DNA from: JANYGA01 sp031420415
GTDB taxonomy: Bacteria > Vulcanimicrobiota > Vulcanimicrobiia > Vulcanimicrobiales > Vulcanimicrobiaceae
Reading direction: 5' to 3'
Assembly (NCBI GenBank): GCA_031420415.1
Contig: JANOMT010000049.1
Location: 15,890 to 79,889 of the forward strand
Length of the DNA: 64,000 nucleotides
The notes below the pieces were generated by a model, which worked only from the letters and a program-made list of their open reading frames with translations, was not told where the DNA came from and made no database searches. Position 1 is the stretch's first letter; the number at the start of each line of letters is the position of its first letter. Of the stretch, positions 41,233 through 50,320 are shown piece after piece. Made by a program: the position numbers and the translations under genes.

Positions 41233-43911
41233 TCAACGGCCGAGTAACGACGGTATCGGTGCCGATTCGACGCGGATGCGAGCGTCAACAGTCCAAGCGC
41301 CGCGTTCGTCGACCACGACGGGATTGCAATCGATTTCCGCGATTGAGGGGAAGCGGCTGACGAGCCGATCGATTCGAGCGACGATGTCTTCGAACGCCGC
41401 GATATTTTTCGCCGGTGCGCCGCGATACCCGCGTAAGAGCGGCGCGCAACGCAGTTCGGAGATCATCTCGCGCGTGTCGCCCACCTCGAGCCCGGCGAGG
41501 CGAAGCGCGACGTCGTTTTCAATTTCGATCGTGGTGCCGCCGGCGCCGCACGCGACGAGCGGGCCGAGTGACGTGTCGCGCATGGCGCCGACGAACATCT
41601 CGATGCCTTTGGGTGCCATGCGTTCCACGACGAAACCCGTGAGCGCGTGACCATCGCGTTCGAGACGTTCGCGCATTTCCAGCGCTAACACGGCGGCCGC
41701 TTGGGGATCGGCAATATCGAGGCGCACCGCACCGTGCTCGCTCTTATGAAGCAGCGTCGGTGCGATCGCTTTGAGCGCGACCGGAACGCCGATCTCACGC
41801 GCGGCGCGCGCGACGTCGTCGACCGAGCTGACGATCTGCTGCGCCATGCGTGGGACGCTGAATGCGTCGAGCAGCGCTGCCACCGATGCGGGCGACAGCC
41901 AGCCCGTTCCCGCGTCGAGCGCGCTCGCAACGATCGCGCTTGCCGCTTTTACGTCGATTGCGTTTGGCATGCCGGCCGACTCGTGCTCGCCTCGATTTCT
42001 CGAGCGCACGATTTTAGAAAGCGCGAGCGCGGCGTCTTCAGCGAATGTCAAGAAGGGCGTGTGTTGCGGAAGATCGTTGAAACGGGGCCGCGCGCTCGCA
42101 GAAAGATATGCGGCCACGATCGGTTTGATCGAATCCACACCGGCTTCGGCGATCGCACGTACGGCGTCGCCTGCGCCTGCAACGAACGGTGGAACGTAGA
42201 CGGCGATGATCGCATCGACGTTCGCATCTGCCGCAACGATCGAGAGCACGACGCGATACGCGTCGGCGCTCGCCATCGCGGTCATGTCGATCGGATTCGA
42301 GAGACCGGCATTGGGGCCGAGCACTTCTCGTAGCCGTACGGTCGTGGCTTCTTGCAAAACGGAAACCTCGAGGCCATGGGTCGCGCATGCATCGGCACAC
42401 AGAATCGCTGGGCCGCCCGCGTTGGTCACGATCGCGACGCGATTTCCGCGCGGGAGCGGTTGCGATACGACGATCGCCGCAACATCGAATAACTCTTCCA
42501 ACGTATCCGTACCGATGATGCCGGCACGCTCGTAGAGCGCATCGATTCGCGCCGGTGAGGTCGCGACGAGCGCACCGGTGTGCGATCCGGCGGCACGAGC
42601 GCCCGCACCCGTACGGCCACCCTTGATCGCGACGATCGGTTTTTTCGCGCCGACGCGGCGCGCGATGCGCGCGAATTTGCGCGCGTTGCCAAACGATTCG
42701 AGATAGAGGAGGATAGCGGATGTTTGCGGATCGCTTTCCCAATATTGCAGCAGGTCGTTACTCGAAACGTCGGCTTGATTACCCGTCGAAACGAACGACG
42801 AGAGACCGAGGCCGAGTTCTTTTGCGAAGTCGACGATCGCGAGACCGAGCGCACCGCTTTGTGAGAGAAACGCAAGCCTTCCCGCAACGGGTCGCTGCGG
42901 ACCGAACGTTGCGTGCATGCGTACCGCGGGATCGGTCGTGATTATCCCGAGGCAATTCGGACCGACCAGGCGCATTCCGGCGTCGCGCGCGATCGCGAGA
43001 AGTTCGTGCTGACGCGCTTTTGCCTCGTCGCTCCCGATCTCGGCGAAACCCGAGCTGATGACGACGAGCCCTCGAACGTTTTTTGCGGCGCAATCGCGCG
43101 CGATGTCGCTGACGGCGCTTGCGGGAACCGCCACGATCGCAAGATCCACCATTCCTGGAATCGCACTGACGCGTGGGTACGCTCGCAATTCCCCAATCAT
43201 CGTGGCGCGCGGATGGACGAGCGCGATGCGCCCGGTATAGCCAAAACCGACGAGGTTGCGCAAGATCGACGAACCGATATTGTCGGCGTGCTCGGAAACG
43301 CCGACGATCGCGATCGATTGCGGTTGGAAGATCGGCTCGAGGCTAGCGACGGTCGCGCGACGTTCGCGCTCTTCGAACCGTGCGATCGTTTCATCGGAAA
43401 ACGCGGTGGGAAGCGTGATGCGAATCGTTCCGCCCTCGTGGTGCACGTCGGTTGGGAAACCGGCATTGGTAAAGACGTCGAGCATCGCGCGATTCTCGGG
43501 CATGACGACGGCTTCGAAGATCTCGATGCCGTTCTCACTCGCGATCTCAGCGAGCCTGCCGAGCATGATCGTCGCGAGTCCCCGGCCCTGATAGATCTCC
43601 GTCACCGCGAACGCGACTTCCGCGCGATTGGGATCGATACGCATCATGGCGGCGTGTGCGATGATGCGACCGTCCATCGTCTGCGCGACGATCGAGAGAC
43701 CGCTCGTATCCGTCGCTTCGTGCAAAAGTTCTTCGACCGCCGTTTCGATCGTCGTTGCATGAAAGAAACGGAAGCGCCGGCTTTCGGGCAAGAGCCCGCC
43801 GACGAAGGCTTCTATCTGTTCGGCACGGAGATCGCGCGCCTCGTTGATTTCGATGGTTTCTCCACCCGCGAGAGTGACGTCGATCGAAGCGACTCGGAAA
43901 TGTATGGTCAT
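41233..43911 (-). CDS. GNAT acetyltransferase fused to ADP-forming acyl-CoA synthetase (Pat-like)
   Basis: The 892-residue protein starts at an ATG overlapping the usp stop (ATGA). Residues 1-170 are a GNAT domain (AEVAFAVTEIYQGRGLATIMLGRLAEIASENGI near 93). Then come CoA-binding (FQPQSIAIVGVSEHADNIGSSILRNLVGFGYTG near 195), succinyl-CoA-ligase-like domains (phospho-His region SHTGALVATSPAR near 445) and an ATP-grasp_5 domain (about 670-885, VPVALKAIAPTLLHKSEHGAVRLD near 728, where K and HKS are intact). E. coli PatZ and actinobacterial PatA combine the same modules for lysine acetylation. Coupling to a Usp suggests the Usp or a nucleotide signal controls it. Confidence 0.92.
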   Translation of the reverse strand: MTIHFRVASIDVTLAGGETIEINEARDLRAEQIEAFVGGLLPESRRFRFFHATTIETAVEELLHEATDTSGLSIVAQTMDGRIIAHAAMMRIDPNRAEVAFAVTEIYQGRGLATIMLGRLAEIASENGIEIFEAVVMPENRAMLDVFTNAGFPTDVHHEGGTIRITLPTAFSDETIARFEERERRATVASLEPIFQPQSIAIVGVSEHADNIGSSILRNLVGFGYTGRIALVHPRATMIGELRAYPRVSAIPGMVDLAIVAVPASAVSDIARDCAAKNVRGLVVISSGFAEIGSDEAKARQHELLAIARDAGMRLVGPNCLGIITTDPAVRMHATFGPQRPVAGRLAFLSQSGALGLAIVDFAKELGLGLSSFVSTGNQADVSSNDLLQYWESDPQTSAILLYLESFGNARKFARIARRVGAKKPIVAIKGGRTGAGARAAGSHTGALVATSPARIDALYERAGIIGTDTLEELFDVAAIVVSQPLPRGNRVAIVTNAGGPAILCADACATHGLEVSVLQEATTVRLREVLGPNAGLSNPIDMTAMASADAYRVVLSIVAADANVDAIIAVYVPPFVAGAGDAVRAIAEAGVDSIKPIVAAYLSASARPRFNDLPQHTPFLTFAEDAALALSKIVRSRNRGEHESAGMPNAIDVKAASAIVASALDAGTGWLSPASVAALLDAFSVPRMAQQIVSSVDDVARAAREIGVPVALKAIAPTLLHKSEHGAVRLDIADPQAAAVLALEMRERLERDGHALTGFVVERMAPKGIEMFVGAMRDTSLGPLVACGAGGTTIEIENDVALRLAGLEVGDTREMISELRCAPLLRGYRGAPAKNIAAFEDIVARIDRLVSRFPSIAEIDCNPVVVDERGAWTVDARIRVESAPIPSLLGR

Positions 43912-44825
43912 CGTTCGGGCAAACGGAGCGTCGTCGCGTTGGAAGCGGGAACCACGACAACCGGCACGCGACTACAGCAGGCGATACGCTCTGCGACACT
44001 TCCGACGAAGAGTCGATTGAGACCACGACGTCCGTGCGTTCCGACGATGATGAGATTCGAATCCCGCGTCGCGGCCATCGATAGGATCGCATCCGCAGGC
44101 TCGCCCTCGGCAACGACGCTTTCGGATACGACGCCATGATCGCGCGCGCGATCCGTTTGCATGGCGAGAAGCCGAACGACATTCGACATCGCGTCGGAGG
44201 CCGAGGTATCGGTGTCGAGAAACTCGCGCGTTTTTACAACCGTGCAGAACACGAGACGCGCTTCATCGGCTTCCGCGAAAGATCGTGCGAAAGCCGCGGC
44301 AGCGTCGCTCGGATCGGAATCGTCGATCGCGACGAGAATACGATCGAAAACCACGTGTGCGTCGCTCCATTCGGCGGGCACGATGAATGTTGGGACACTG
44401 GCGCGGCGCAAGACGCTTCCAGCGACGCTTCCCATGACGGCGCGCTCGAATCCCCGTTTTCCTTGCGTTCCCATCACGATGGCGTCGACGGTTCGTGCTC
44501 TCGCGAACGCTGCGATCGCAGGCGCTGGCGGATACTCGAGCGCGGCGGTCGCAACGACGATGCCCGCATCGGTCGCCCGTTTCGCCGCTTCTGCAAGTAT
44601 CGATTCGGCAGCCACGTCCAAAGCACGCGCGAGCCGCAACGATCGCCTCGACGTTTCTTCCGTCGACGCGAACGATTCGATTTCGACACCCGTGCGATCG
44701 ACGGCGTAACAAATGGACACATCACTGCTCTGCCGGCGAGCGAGTGCGATCGCAAAAGAAACGGCCCGATCGCCAGATTTGGAGCCATCGGTCGCCACGA
44801 GAAGATGTTTGAGGAAGCCGATCAC
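43908..44825 (-). CDS. Tandem universal stress protein (UspA)2
   Basis: The 305-residue protein starts at GTG (MIGFLKHLLVATDGSKSGDRAVSF), 7 nt behind its -10 box, so the mRNA is probably leaderless. Domain 1 ends VMGTQGKRGFERAVMGSVAGSVLRRASVPTFIV, domain 2 ends IVGTHGRRGLNRLFVGSVAERIACCSRVPVVVV, both with intact Gly motifs. It is closely similar to the Usp at 12182 (same GTQGKRGFER and GTHGRRGLxRLFVGSVAE), so these two are recent duplicates. The ATGA overlap couples it to the Pat-like acetyltransferase gene. Confidence 0.94.
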   Translation of the reverse strand: MIGFLKHLLVATDGSKSGDRAVSFAIALARRQSSDVSICYAVDRTGVEIESFASTEETSRRSLRLARALDVAAESILAEAAKRATDAGIVVATAALEYPPAPAIAAFARARTVDAIVMGTQGKRGFERAVMGSVAGSVLRRASVPTFIVPAEWSDAHVVFDRILVAIDDSDPSDAAAAFARSFAEADEARLVFCTVVKTREFLDTDTSASDAMSNVVRLLAMQTDRARDHGVVSESVVAEGEPADAILSMAATRDSNLIIVGTHGRRGLNRLFVGSVAERIACCSRVPVVVVPASNATTLRLPER

Positions 44826-44832
44826 CCCGTAA

Positions 44833-44864
44833 TGAATAGGTCACGGACACGAAGGCTTTATGAA
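44833..44864 (-). promoter_or_regulatory. Island promoter, usp-acetyltransferase operon
   Basis: On the minus strand TTCATA, 20 bp, TATTCA, 7 nt, GTG (44825). A second TTC (TTCGTG) lies exactly 11 bp after the first. TATTCA is the least canonical -10 of the set. Confidence 0.65.
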
Positions 44865-44880
44865 CGCAACGACGCGGACG

Positions 44881-45306
44881 TTACAAGCTCGTACACGTTT
44901 CCTCGACTCGTGCCCGATTCGTTGCGTCGCGAATGTCGATGACGAAACGTCCGGATTTGAAAGCCGTGAATGGAATCGCAACGAGCGTTTGCGAGCGTCC
45001 GCCCACGAGTCGTGCGAGTCCGATCCGTGCGGCACCGCGCGTGCCGCAATCGCTACCCGAAATAAGTGTTAGCTTTGCCGCCTGCGATACTGCCGGTGCG
45101 ACCACGAGTACGTGCGTACGACCCGCCTTGGCGGGAGAGAGTCGGACGCGCACGGTGGAGTACGCCGCAGCCGACGTCGGAGGACTGGCGCTCGGGGTGG
45201 CCGATCGCGCTTCTCCAACACACGCGAACGTAGCAGAGGCGAGTGCGACGAGTCCACAGACGTATCCGATCGATCGATGAGACGGAATCCAATATCGTAA
45301 GCGCAT
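44881..45306 (-). CDS. Secreted hypothetical protein
   Basis: The 141-residue protein starts MRLRYWIPSHRSIGYVCGLVALASATFACVGEARSA, a signal peptide with cleavage near residue 35 (a GTG two codons earlier is possible). The mature part is beta-rich with two or three Cys (SGSDCGTRGAARIGLARL, RVEETCTSL) that could form a disulfide. No family is recognised. It lies between the usp-acetyltransferase unit and the ppdK gene, on the same strand, with 83 bp upstream that hold TTCTCG and TTCACG but no clear island promoter. Confidence 0.6.
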   Translation of the reverse strand: MRLRYWIPSHRSIGYVCGLVALASATFACVGEARSATPSASPPTSAAAYSTVRVRLSPAKAGRTHVLVVAPAVSQAAKLTLISGSDCGTRGAARIGLARLVGGRSQTLVAIPFTAFKSGRFVIDIRDATNRARVEETCTSL

Positions 45307-45395
45307 CCCCACACGATGCGTCTTTTAGATGAAAGCCGCGTGAAGAAACAGCGAGAAGCTGGCCGAATGGAAATCTCGTGATCGTTTCCTATTAT

Positions 45396-48086
45396 TCAGC
45401 CGCGAGCGATCGTCGCTTGGGCGGCCGCTAAGCGCGCGATTGGGATCCGGTAGGGCGAGCACGAGACGTAATCCAGGCCCAGTTCGTCGCAAAAAGCAAC
45501 CGATGACGGTTCGCCACCGTGCTCGCCGCAAATACCGATCTTCAGATCGCTTCGCGTCGCCCGACCCCGGGTAACGGCTTGGCGCATGAGTTCGCCAACG
45601 CCGACGCGATCCAATACCTGGAAAGGATCGTCCTCGAGAATTTTCAGTGCGAGGTAGCGTGGAATGAACGACGCCTCCGCATCGTCGCGACTATAGCCAT
45701 AGGTCGTTTGCGTGAGATCGTTCGTACCGAATGAGAAAAATTCGGCGGTCTCGGCAAGCTTATCGGCAATCACGCAAGCACGTGGTAACTCGATCATCGT
45801 ACCGATGCGGTAGGTCAAGGAGACGCCGCTTTCGAAAATGACGGAATTGGCGACCGTCTTTGCCGCATCGTAGGTCGCACGCATTTCCTCCGACGTGCCG
45901 ACGCCCGGAATCATGACATCGGGCCGTGCATCCACGCCGGCTTTGCGCAATTCGCAGGCGGCCTCGAAAATGGCGCGCACTTGCATCGCGTAAATTTCTG
46001 GATACAGGATACCCAGGCGACAAACACGCAGCCCGAGCATCGGGTTTTGCTCGTGTAGTGCCCGCACGCGCCCCAGTACGCGCATCTTCTCGCGATACGA
46101 CGGCGACGCTTGCTGTTCGCGAACGCGCATCTCCGTCGTTTCGATCAGCAATTTTTCCAGATCGGGCAAGAATTCGTGCAGCGGCGGATCTAAGCGCCGA
46201 ATGGTCACCGAGTAGCCGGCCATCGCTCGAAGAATTCCCGTGAAGTCGGCACGTTGAAACGGCAAGAGTTTTGCAAGCGCGTCGGCGCGCGCTTCCGGCG
46301 TGTCGCTGATGATCATCTCTTGGACGATCGGTAGCCGCTCGGGCTGCATGAACATATGCTCGGAGCGGCACAAGCCGATACCCGTCGCCCCGAGATCGCG
46401 CGCACGTTGCGCGTCCTCCGGCGTATCTGCGTTCGCCCACACGTCCATGCGCCGCAGATCGTCCGTCCAACTCAAAAATTCTGCAAGCCACGGCGGCGCC
46501 TGCGACGGCGGTGGAATTAAGGCGAGCTTGCCCATCACGACCTCGCCCGTCGTACCGTCGATCGTAAGCCAGTCGCCTTCTTTAAGCGCGTGACCCGCGA
46601 GCATCGCCGTTTTAGCATGATGATCCACGAGTAAAGCATCGCAGCCGGTGACGGCCGGTAACCCCATGCCTCGCGCGACGACCGCGGCGTGTGACGTCGC
46701 GCCGCCCTTCGACGTGAGTACGCCTTTCGAGGCGATCATGCCGTGCATGTCGTCGGGCGTCGTCTCGCTGCGAACGAGAATGATCGCGTCGCCCGCGCGA
46801 CCGCGTGTCATAGCGGTATCGGGGTCGAAGGCGACCATTCCCGTGGCCGCGCCCGGTGAGGCGTTCAAGCCCTTCGCAACGCGCTCGTACGGCGTCTTCG
46901 GATCGAACCGAGCGTGGAAGAGTTGATCGAGCGTCGCCGCATCGAAACGGCGCACTGCTTCGCGCTTGTCGATCACGCCTTCACGAACGAGGTCGAGCGC
47001 GATGCGCACCGCAGCTTCGGCGCTACGCTTCCCGCCGCGCGTCTGCAACATGTACAGCTTCCCGCGCTCGACCGTAAACTCGAGATCTTGCATGTCTTTG
47101 TAAAGTGCTTCGAGTTGCCGTGCGAATCGCTCGAACTGCACGTACACATCGGGCTGCGAGTTCTGTAAGTCCGCGATCTGTTCGGGTGTGCGAATCCCAG
47201 CAACGACATCCTCGCCTTGTGCGTTGCGAAGATACTCGCCGTACAGTTTTTTCTCACCCGTGTTGGGATTTCGCGTGAATGCGACGCCCGAGCCCGAGTC
47301 GTCGCCCATGTTGCCGAAGACCATCGAGACGACGCTGACGGCCGTGCCCCAGTCGTCGGAGATTTTGTTGTAACGGCGGTAATCGGTGGCGCGCCTGGAA
47401 TACCAGGAGTCGAACACCGCTTTGATTGCGAGTTCGAGTTGCTCGGTGACATCTTGGGGAAACGGGCGCTGCGATTCGCGCTCGACGACGCGCGCAAATT
47501 CTGCAACGACGAGCTTCCACGTCGCAACGTCGACCTCGGGGTCGGTTGCGACCCCGAGCTTTGCCTTCGCTTCCTCGATAATCCGATCGAAGATTTGTTT
47601 TTCGATACCGAGCACCACTTCAGCAAACGTTGCGATGAAACGCCGGTACGCGTCCCAGGCGAAACGTTCGTTGCCCGTGAGCGCGGCGAGCACGGCGACC
47701 GTCGTATCGTTGAGCCCGAGATTGAGGATCGTGTCCATCATGCCCGGCATCGAGACGCGCGCTCCACTCCGCACGGAGACGAGCAACGGATTCTTCGCGT
47801 CGCCAAGGCGCTTGCCGGTCCGCGTCTCGAGTTCGCGCATCGCATCGCTGAGCTTCCCGTCGAAACCGTCCGGGAAGCGGCGTCCGGCGTTATAGTACGC
47901 CAAACACTGCTCCGTCGTGATGGTGAAGCCCGCGGGGACCGGCAAACCGGCATGCGTCATCGCAGCGAGCCCAGCACCCTTGCCGCCAAGGAGGTTTTTC
48001 ATCTCGCCGGTCCCCTCATCGAAGAAGTAGATCGCCTTCGCGGGAGAGGCGTAACCGGTCGGCGTCGTCATCAAGAGATCGGACAT
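45396..48086 (-). CDS. ppdK: Pyruvate phosphate dikinase
   Basis: The 896-residue enzyme starts MSDLLMTTPTGYASPAKAIYFFDEG at an ATG with GGGAGA eight bases upstream; the frame is open far upstream but without PPDK character. Order: ATP-grasp domain (NLLGGKGAGLAAMTHAGLPVPAGFTITT near 31, RSGARVSMPGMMDTILNLG near 105), phospho-His domain (GVLTSKGGATSHAAVVARGMGLPAVTGCDAL near 460, His in TSHAA) and TIM-barrel PEP domain (GIGLCRSEHMFM near 570, FSFGTNDLTQTTYGYSRDD near 775, GICGEHGGEP near 845). Reversible pyruvate + ATP + Pi to PEP + AMP + PPi links glycolysis and gluconeogenesis under energy stress. Confidence 0.97.
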   Translation of the reverse strand: MSDLLMTTPTGYASPAKAIYFFDEGTGEMKNLLGGKGAGLAAMTHAGLPVPAGFTITTEQCLAYYNAGRRFPDGFDGKLSDAMRELETRTGKRLGDAKNPLLVSVRSGARVSMPGMMDTILNLGLNDTTVAVLAALTGNERFAWDAYRRFIATFAEVVLGIEKQIFDRIIEEAKAKLGVATDPEVDVATWKLVVAEFARVVERESQRPFPQDVTEQLELAIKAVFDSWYSRRATDYRRYNKISDDWGTAVSVVSMVFGNMGDDSGSGVAFTRNPNTGEKKLYGEYLRNAQGEDVVAGIRTPEQIADLQNSQPDVYVQFERFARQLEALYKDMQDLEFTVERGKLYMLQTRGGKRSAEAAVRIALDLVREGVIDKREAVRRFDAATLDQLFHARFDPKTPYERVAKGLNASPGAATGMVAFDPDTAMTRGRAGDAIILVRSETTPDDMHGMIASKGVLTSKGGATSHAAVVARGMGLPAVTGCDALLVDHHAKTAMLAGHALKEGDWLTIDGTTGEVVMGKLALIPPPSQAPPWLAEFLSWTDDLRRMDVWANADTPEDAQRARDLGATGIGLCRSEHMFMQPERLPIVQEMIISDTPEARADALAKLLPFQRADFTGILRAMAGYSVTIRRLDPPLHEFLPDLEKLLIETTEMRVREQQASPSYREKMRVLGRVRALHEQNPMLGLRVCRLGILYPEIYAMQVRAIFEAACELRKAGVDARPDVMIPGVGTSEEMRATYDAAKTVANSVIFESGVSLTYRIGTMIELPRACVIADKLAETAEFFSFGTNDLTQTTYGYSRDDAEASFIPRYLALKILEDDPFQVLDRVGVGELMRQAVTRGRATRSDLKIGICGEHGGEPSSVAFCDELGLDYVSCSPYRIPIARLAAAQATIARG

Positions 48087-48154
48087 GGTAGACTCTCCCT
48101 GGAAGTGGCCGAAAAGACAAGGAAACGGGGGCCGATAAGGGCCGACGTCCCTCG

Positions 48155-48186
48155 AGCGTAGGAGCGTGCGGTGAAGATCTCGTGAA
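48155..48186 (-). promoter_or_regulatory. Island promoter, ppdK
   Basis: On the minus strand TTCACG, 20 bp, TACGCT, with TTCACC exactly 11 bp after the first TTC. The leader is about 60 nt. It stands back to back with the promoter at 48189, 2 bp away. Confidence 0.75.
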
Positions 48187-48188
48187 CG

Positions 48189-48220
48189 TTCATACAAACT
48201 TCCAGCGAGGTCATTACGAT
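48189..48220 (+). promoter_or_regulatory. Island promoter, START-like gene at 48265
   Basis: TTCATA, 20 bp, TACGAT, with a second TTC exactly 11 bp after the first. Divergent from the ppdK promoter. Confidence 0.75.
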
Positions 48221-48264
48221 TCGAACATCGGTGCGAATAGCGGCGCGCGATAGATCGGAATTGG

Positions 48265-49005
48265 ATGATCGGCCACGGCACAAGAACGCGTTTCGAGCGA
48301 GGCGATCTGGAGGCTTCAATCGACGTACCGTGTTCGCAAACAGCGGCGATCGTGTGGGCGCACCGGTATTTTGACGAACGACATAGCATCGTCTCCATCG
48401 GAATTCCGTTACACAAACTCGGGCTTCCAACATCGGTGCACGTGTATCGTAACGTTATCGTTTACTTCGACGTGGTTCCCGACCGATCCGCGTCGCCAAA
48501 ACAATCTGCAATACAGCTCTCCTGGAAACCGACGCACGGTGGCGCGTTTCCGGCGCTCACGGGGACCATCACTTCGCGCGCAAATGTTTCGAACGCAACG
48601 CTGTATTTTAACGGTCGATACCGTCCACCATTCGGCGTTGCAGGGATGCTCTTCGATCGCATCATCGGGCGATATATCGCGCGTATCGCGACTCAGGAGC
48701 TTCTCAACGATATCGCACGCTTCATCTCGCGGCACACGATCGAGGAACGAAATGCTGCGGAGTTTCTTCCGTTCGAAGCGCATCTCCGCAAAACGCATGG
48801 CACGATCGCGGAACCGATCGCGCTTCGCGGTAGCGTTTCGATCCGCCGCCACGGGACGTACATCGCATGTGCGGTCCACTTGGAGGGTTACGCGCCCGCT
48901 TACAAAGCGCTCGAAACCGGAGAATACGCGCTACCCGAAGATCGTGCACGAGCGTTGCTGGCGAGTCTCTCAGAACCCGACACGATAACGGACGTCGGTA
49001 CCTGA
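48265..49005 (+). CDS. START-like protein, island paralogue 3 (long form)
   Basis: The 246-residue protein (MIGHGTRTRFERGDLEASIDVP) is close to its neighbour at 49101. Shared blocks are AHRYFDERHSIVSIGIPLHKLGLPTSVHV near 32, GAFPALTGTITSRA near 92, GRYRPPFGVAGMLFDRIIGRYIARIATQELLNDI near 115 and a C-terminal extension GSVSIRRHGTYIACAVHLEGYAPAYKALETGEYALP near 190 that the two short paralogues lack. An SRPBCC/START-like core is inferred. The ATG has only a weak Shine-Dalgarno; a start a few codons later cannot be excluded. Confidence 0.72.
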   Translation: MIGHGTRTRFERGDLEASIDVPCSQTAAIVWAHRYFDERHSIVSIGIPLHKLGLPTSVHVYRNVIVYFDVVPDRSASPKQSAIQLSWKPTHGGAFPALTGTITSRANVSNATLYFNGRYRPPFGVAGMLFDRIIGRYIARIATQELLNDIARFISRHTIEERNAAEFLPFEAHLRKTHGTIAEPIALRGSVSIRRHGTYIACAVHLEGYAPAYKALETGEYALPEDRARALLASLSEPDTITDVGT

Positions 49006-49031
49006 CGGACGGTGTCGCTCTTCGTTCGATC

Positions 49032-49063
49032 TTCCTACTATTCTGATGGCATCATGAGATAAT
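49032..49063 (+). promoter_or_regulatory. Island promoter, START-like gene at 49101
   Basis: TTCCTA, 20 bp, GATAAT; another TTC is exactly 11 bp upstream (49021). Nearly the same as the promoter at 26543. Confidence 0.7.
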
Positions 49064-49100
49064 CGATCGATGAAATCGGCAATAGTTTGGAATCGTTGAC

Positions 49101-49826
49101 GTGCGGCCGCTGAAAGCTTCGATACTCGTTTCCTGCCCGCAGTCCGTCGCAATCGACTGGGCGCAACGCTATTTCGATGAGCGACACCGGATCATTCCGA
49201 TCGGTCTGCCGCTACGCGCTTTCAGATTGCCCACTTTCGTGCACATCTTTCGCATCGTAACGGTTGGAGTCGAGGCCGTTTCGATTCCTACGGCGTCGTC
49301 GACACCGAGGTTCGAACAGGCGCTCAATCTTAAGTGGAATGGGACGCATACCGGACCGTTTCCGAGAATCACGGGCGTGCTCACCGCGCGAGCGCATTCG
49401 ACACACGCGATGATCGATTTCGCAGGTTCGTACACGCCACCGTTCGGCTTTGTAGGGATGGTTTTCGATCGCCTCGTCGGTCGACATATCGCCCGCCTCT
49501 TCGTCGAGACGTTGCTCTACGACATCAAGCATCACATCGAGCGCATTAATATCGAGGAACATACGGCAGCATCGTTTGCGGCTTACGAAGCGAATCTTCG
49601 CGGTTCGACGGGCAAGGGTTGCTCCGATGTTCCCCTGCATGGCAGCGTTGCGATCCGCCGCGATGGCTCGTACCTCGCGTGTGCGGTGACCGTGGAAGGT
49701 GAAGCGCCGGATTTTGCCGCTCTGGTTCCCGGCGAGTATGCGCTAAGTCCCGCGCGCGTCGAGACGCTTCTCGCCGAACTCACCAAGCCCGATCCTCGGA
49801 TCGTTCCGAAACTGACGGCGCCGTAA
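49101..49826 (+). CDS. START-like protein, island paralogue 4 (long form)
   Basis: The 241-residue protein starts at GTG (MRPLKASILVSCPQSVAIDWAQRYFDERHRIIPIG). It shares with the gene at 48265 the FDERH block, GPFPRITGVLTARA near 95, GSYTPPFGFVGMVFDRLVGRHIARLFVETLLYDI near 113 and the C-terminal GSVAIRRDGSYLACAVTVEGEAPDFAALVPGEYAL. The two are adjacent, collinear and each has its own island promoter, so they arose by tandem duplication together with the regulatory region. Function unknown. Confidence 0.72.
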   Translation: MRPLKASILVSCPQSVAIDWAQRYFDERHRIIPIGLPLRAFRLPTFVHIFRIVTVGVEAVSIPTASSTPRFEQALNLKWNGTHTGPFPRITGVLTARAHSTHAMIDFAGSYTPPFGFVGMVFDRLVGRHIARLFVETLLYDIKHHIERINIEEHTAASFAAYEANLRGSTGKGCSDVPLHGSVAIRRDGSYLACAVTVEGEAPDFAALVPGEYALSPARVETLLAELTKPDPRIVPKLTAP

Positions 49827-49891
49827 GACACAACGCATTGCCTTCGCGCAATCTTCCAACCCTCTTCAACCGATTACCTGACGGTGATAGC

Positions 49892-50305
49892 ATGCATTTG
49901 CAGAAAGCTCTGTGCGCGGCGCTATTGCTCCCGTTCGTAATCGGTGCATCCGGGCCGTCGCGCGTGACGATCGCGCTTCATCCCCAATACGGCTCGCAAG
50001 AGAGCGGGGCCGCAACAATAACGAAGCGAGGTGCGAACCTCGTCGTCGATATTCGCATGAAACGTGTCCCACACAACGCGCCAATGCAGCTCGCGCACCT
50101 GCATCGGGGCCCTTGCAACCGTCTCATACTCTCGAAAGCAATCGATCTCAATCCGCTCATCCACGGTCGTTCGCACACCATCCTCCGCCGTGTAGAAACC
50201 GAACGCGCTCTCGCGTCGAACGGATCGTTTTACGTGAGCGTGCATAAGATGCTGGCCAACCGAAGCCAACATGTCGCCTGCGGTGGCCCCGTACGAAGCC
50301 CGTAA
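49892..50305 (+). CDS. Secreted CHRD/SOD-like hypothetical protein
   Basis: The 137-residue protein is placed at ATG 49892 (MHLQKALCAALLLPFVIGASG), which gives a proper signal peptide; the frame is open 18 codons earlier. The mature domain has MQLAHLHRGPCNRLILSKAIDLNPLIHGRSHTILRRV near 66 and FYVSVHKM near 112, a His-x-His/.../SVH arrangement like that in CHRD or Cu/Zn-SOD-related secreted proteins. Upstream there are three TTC triplets at 11-bp steps (49846, 49857, 49868 or so) but no -10 at the island distance. Confidence 0.62.
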   Translation: MHLQKALCAALLLPFVIGASGPSRVTIALHPQYGSQESGAATITKRGANLVVDIRMKRVPHNAPMQLAHLHRGPCNRLILSKAIDLNPLIHGRSHTILRRVETERALASNGSFYVSVHKMLANRSQHVACGGPVRSP

Positions 50306-50320
50306 TTTCCGGTTTGCGGA

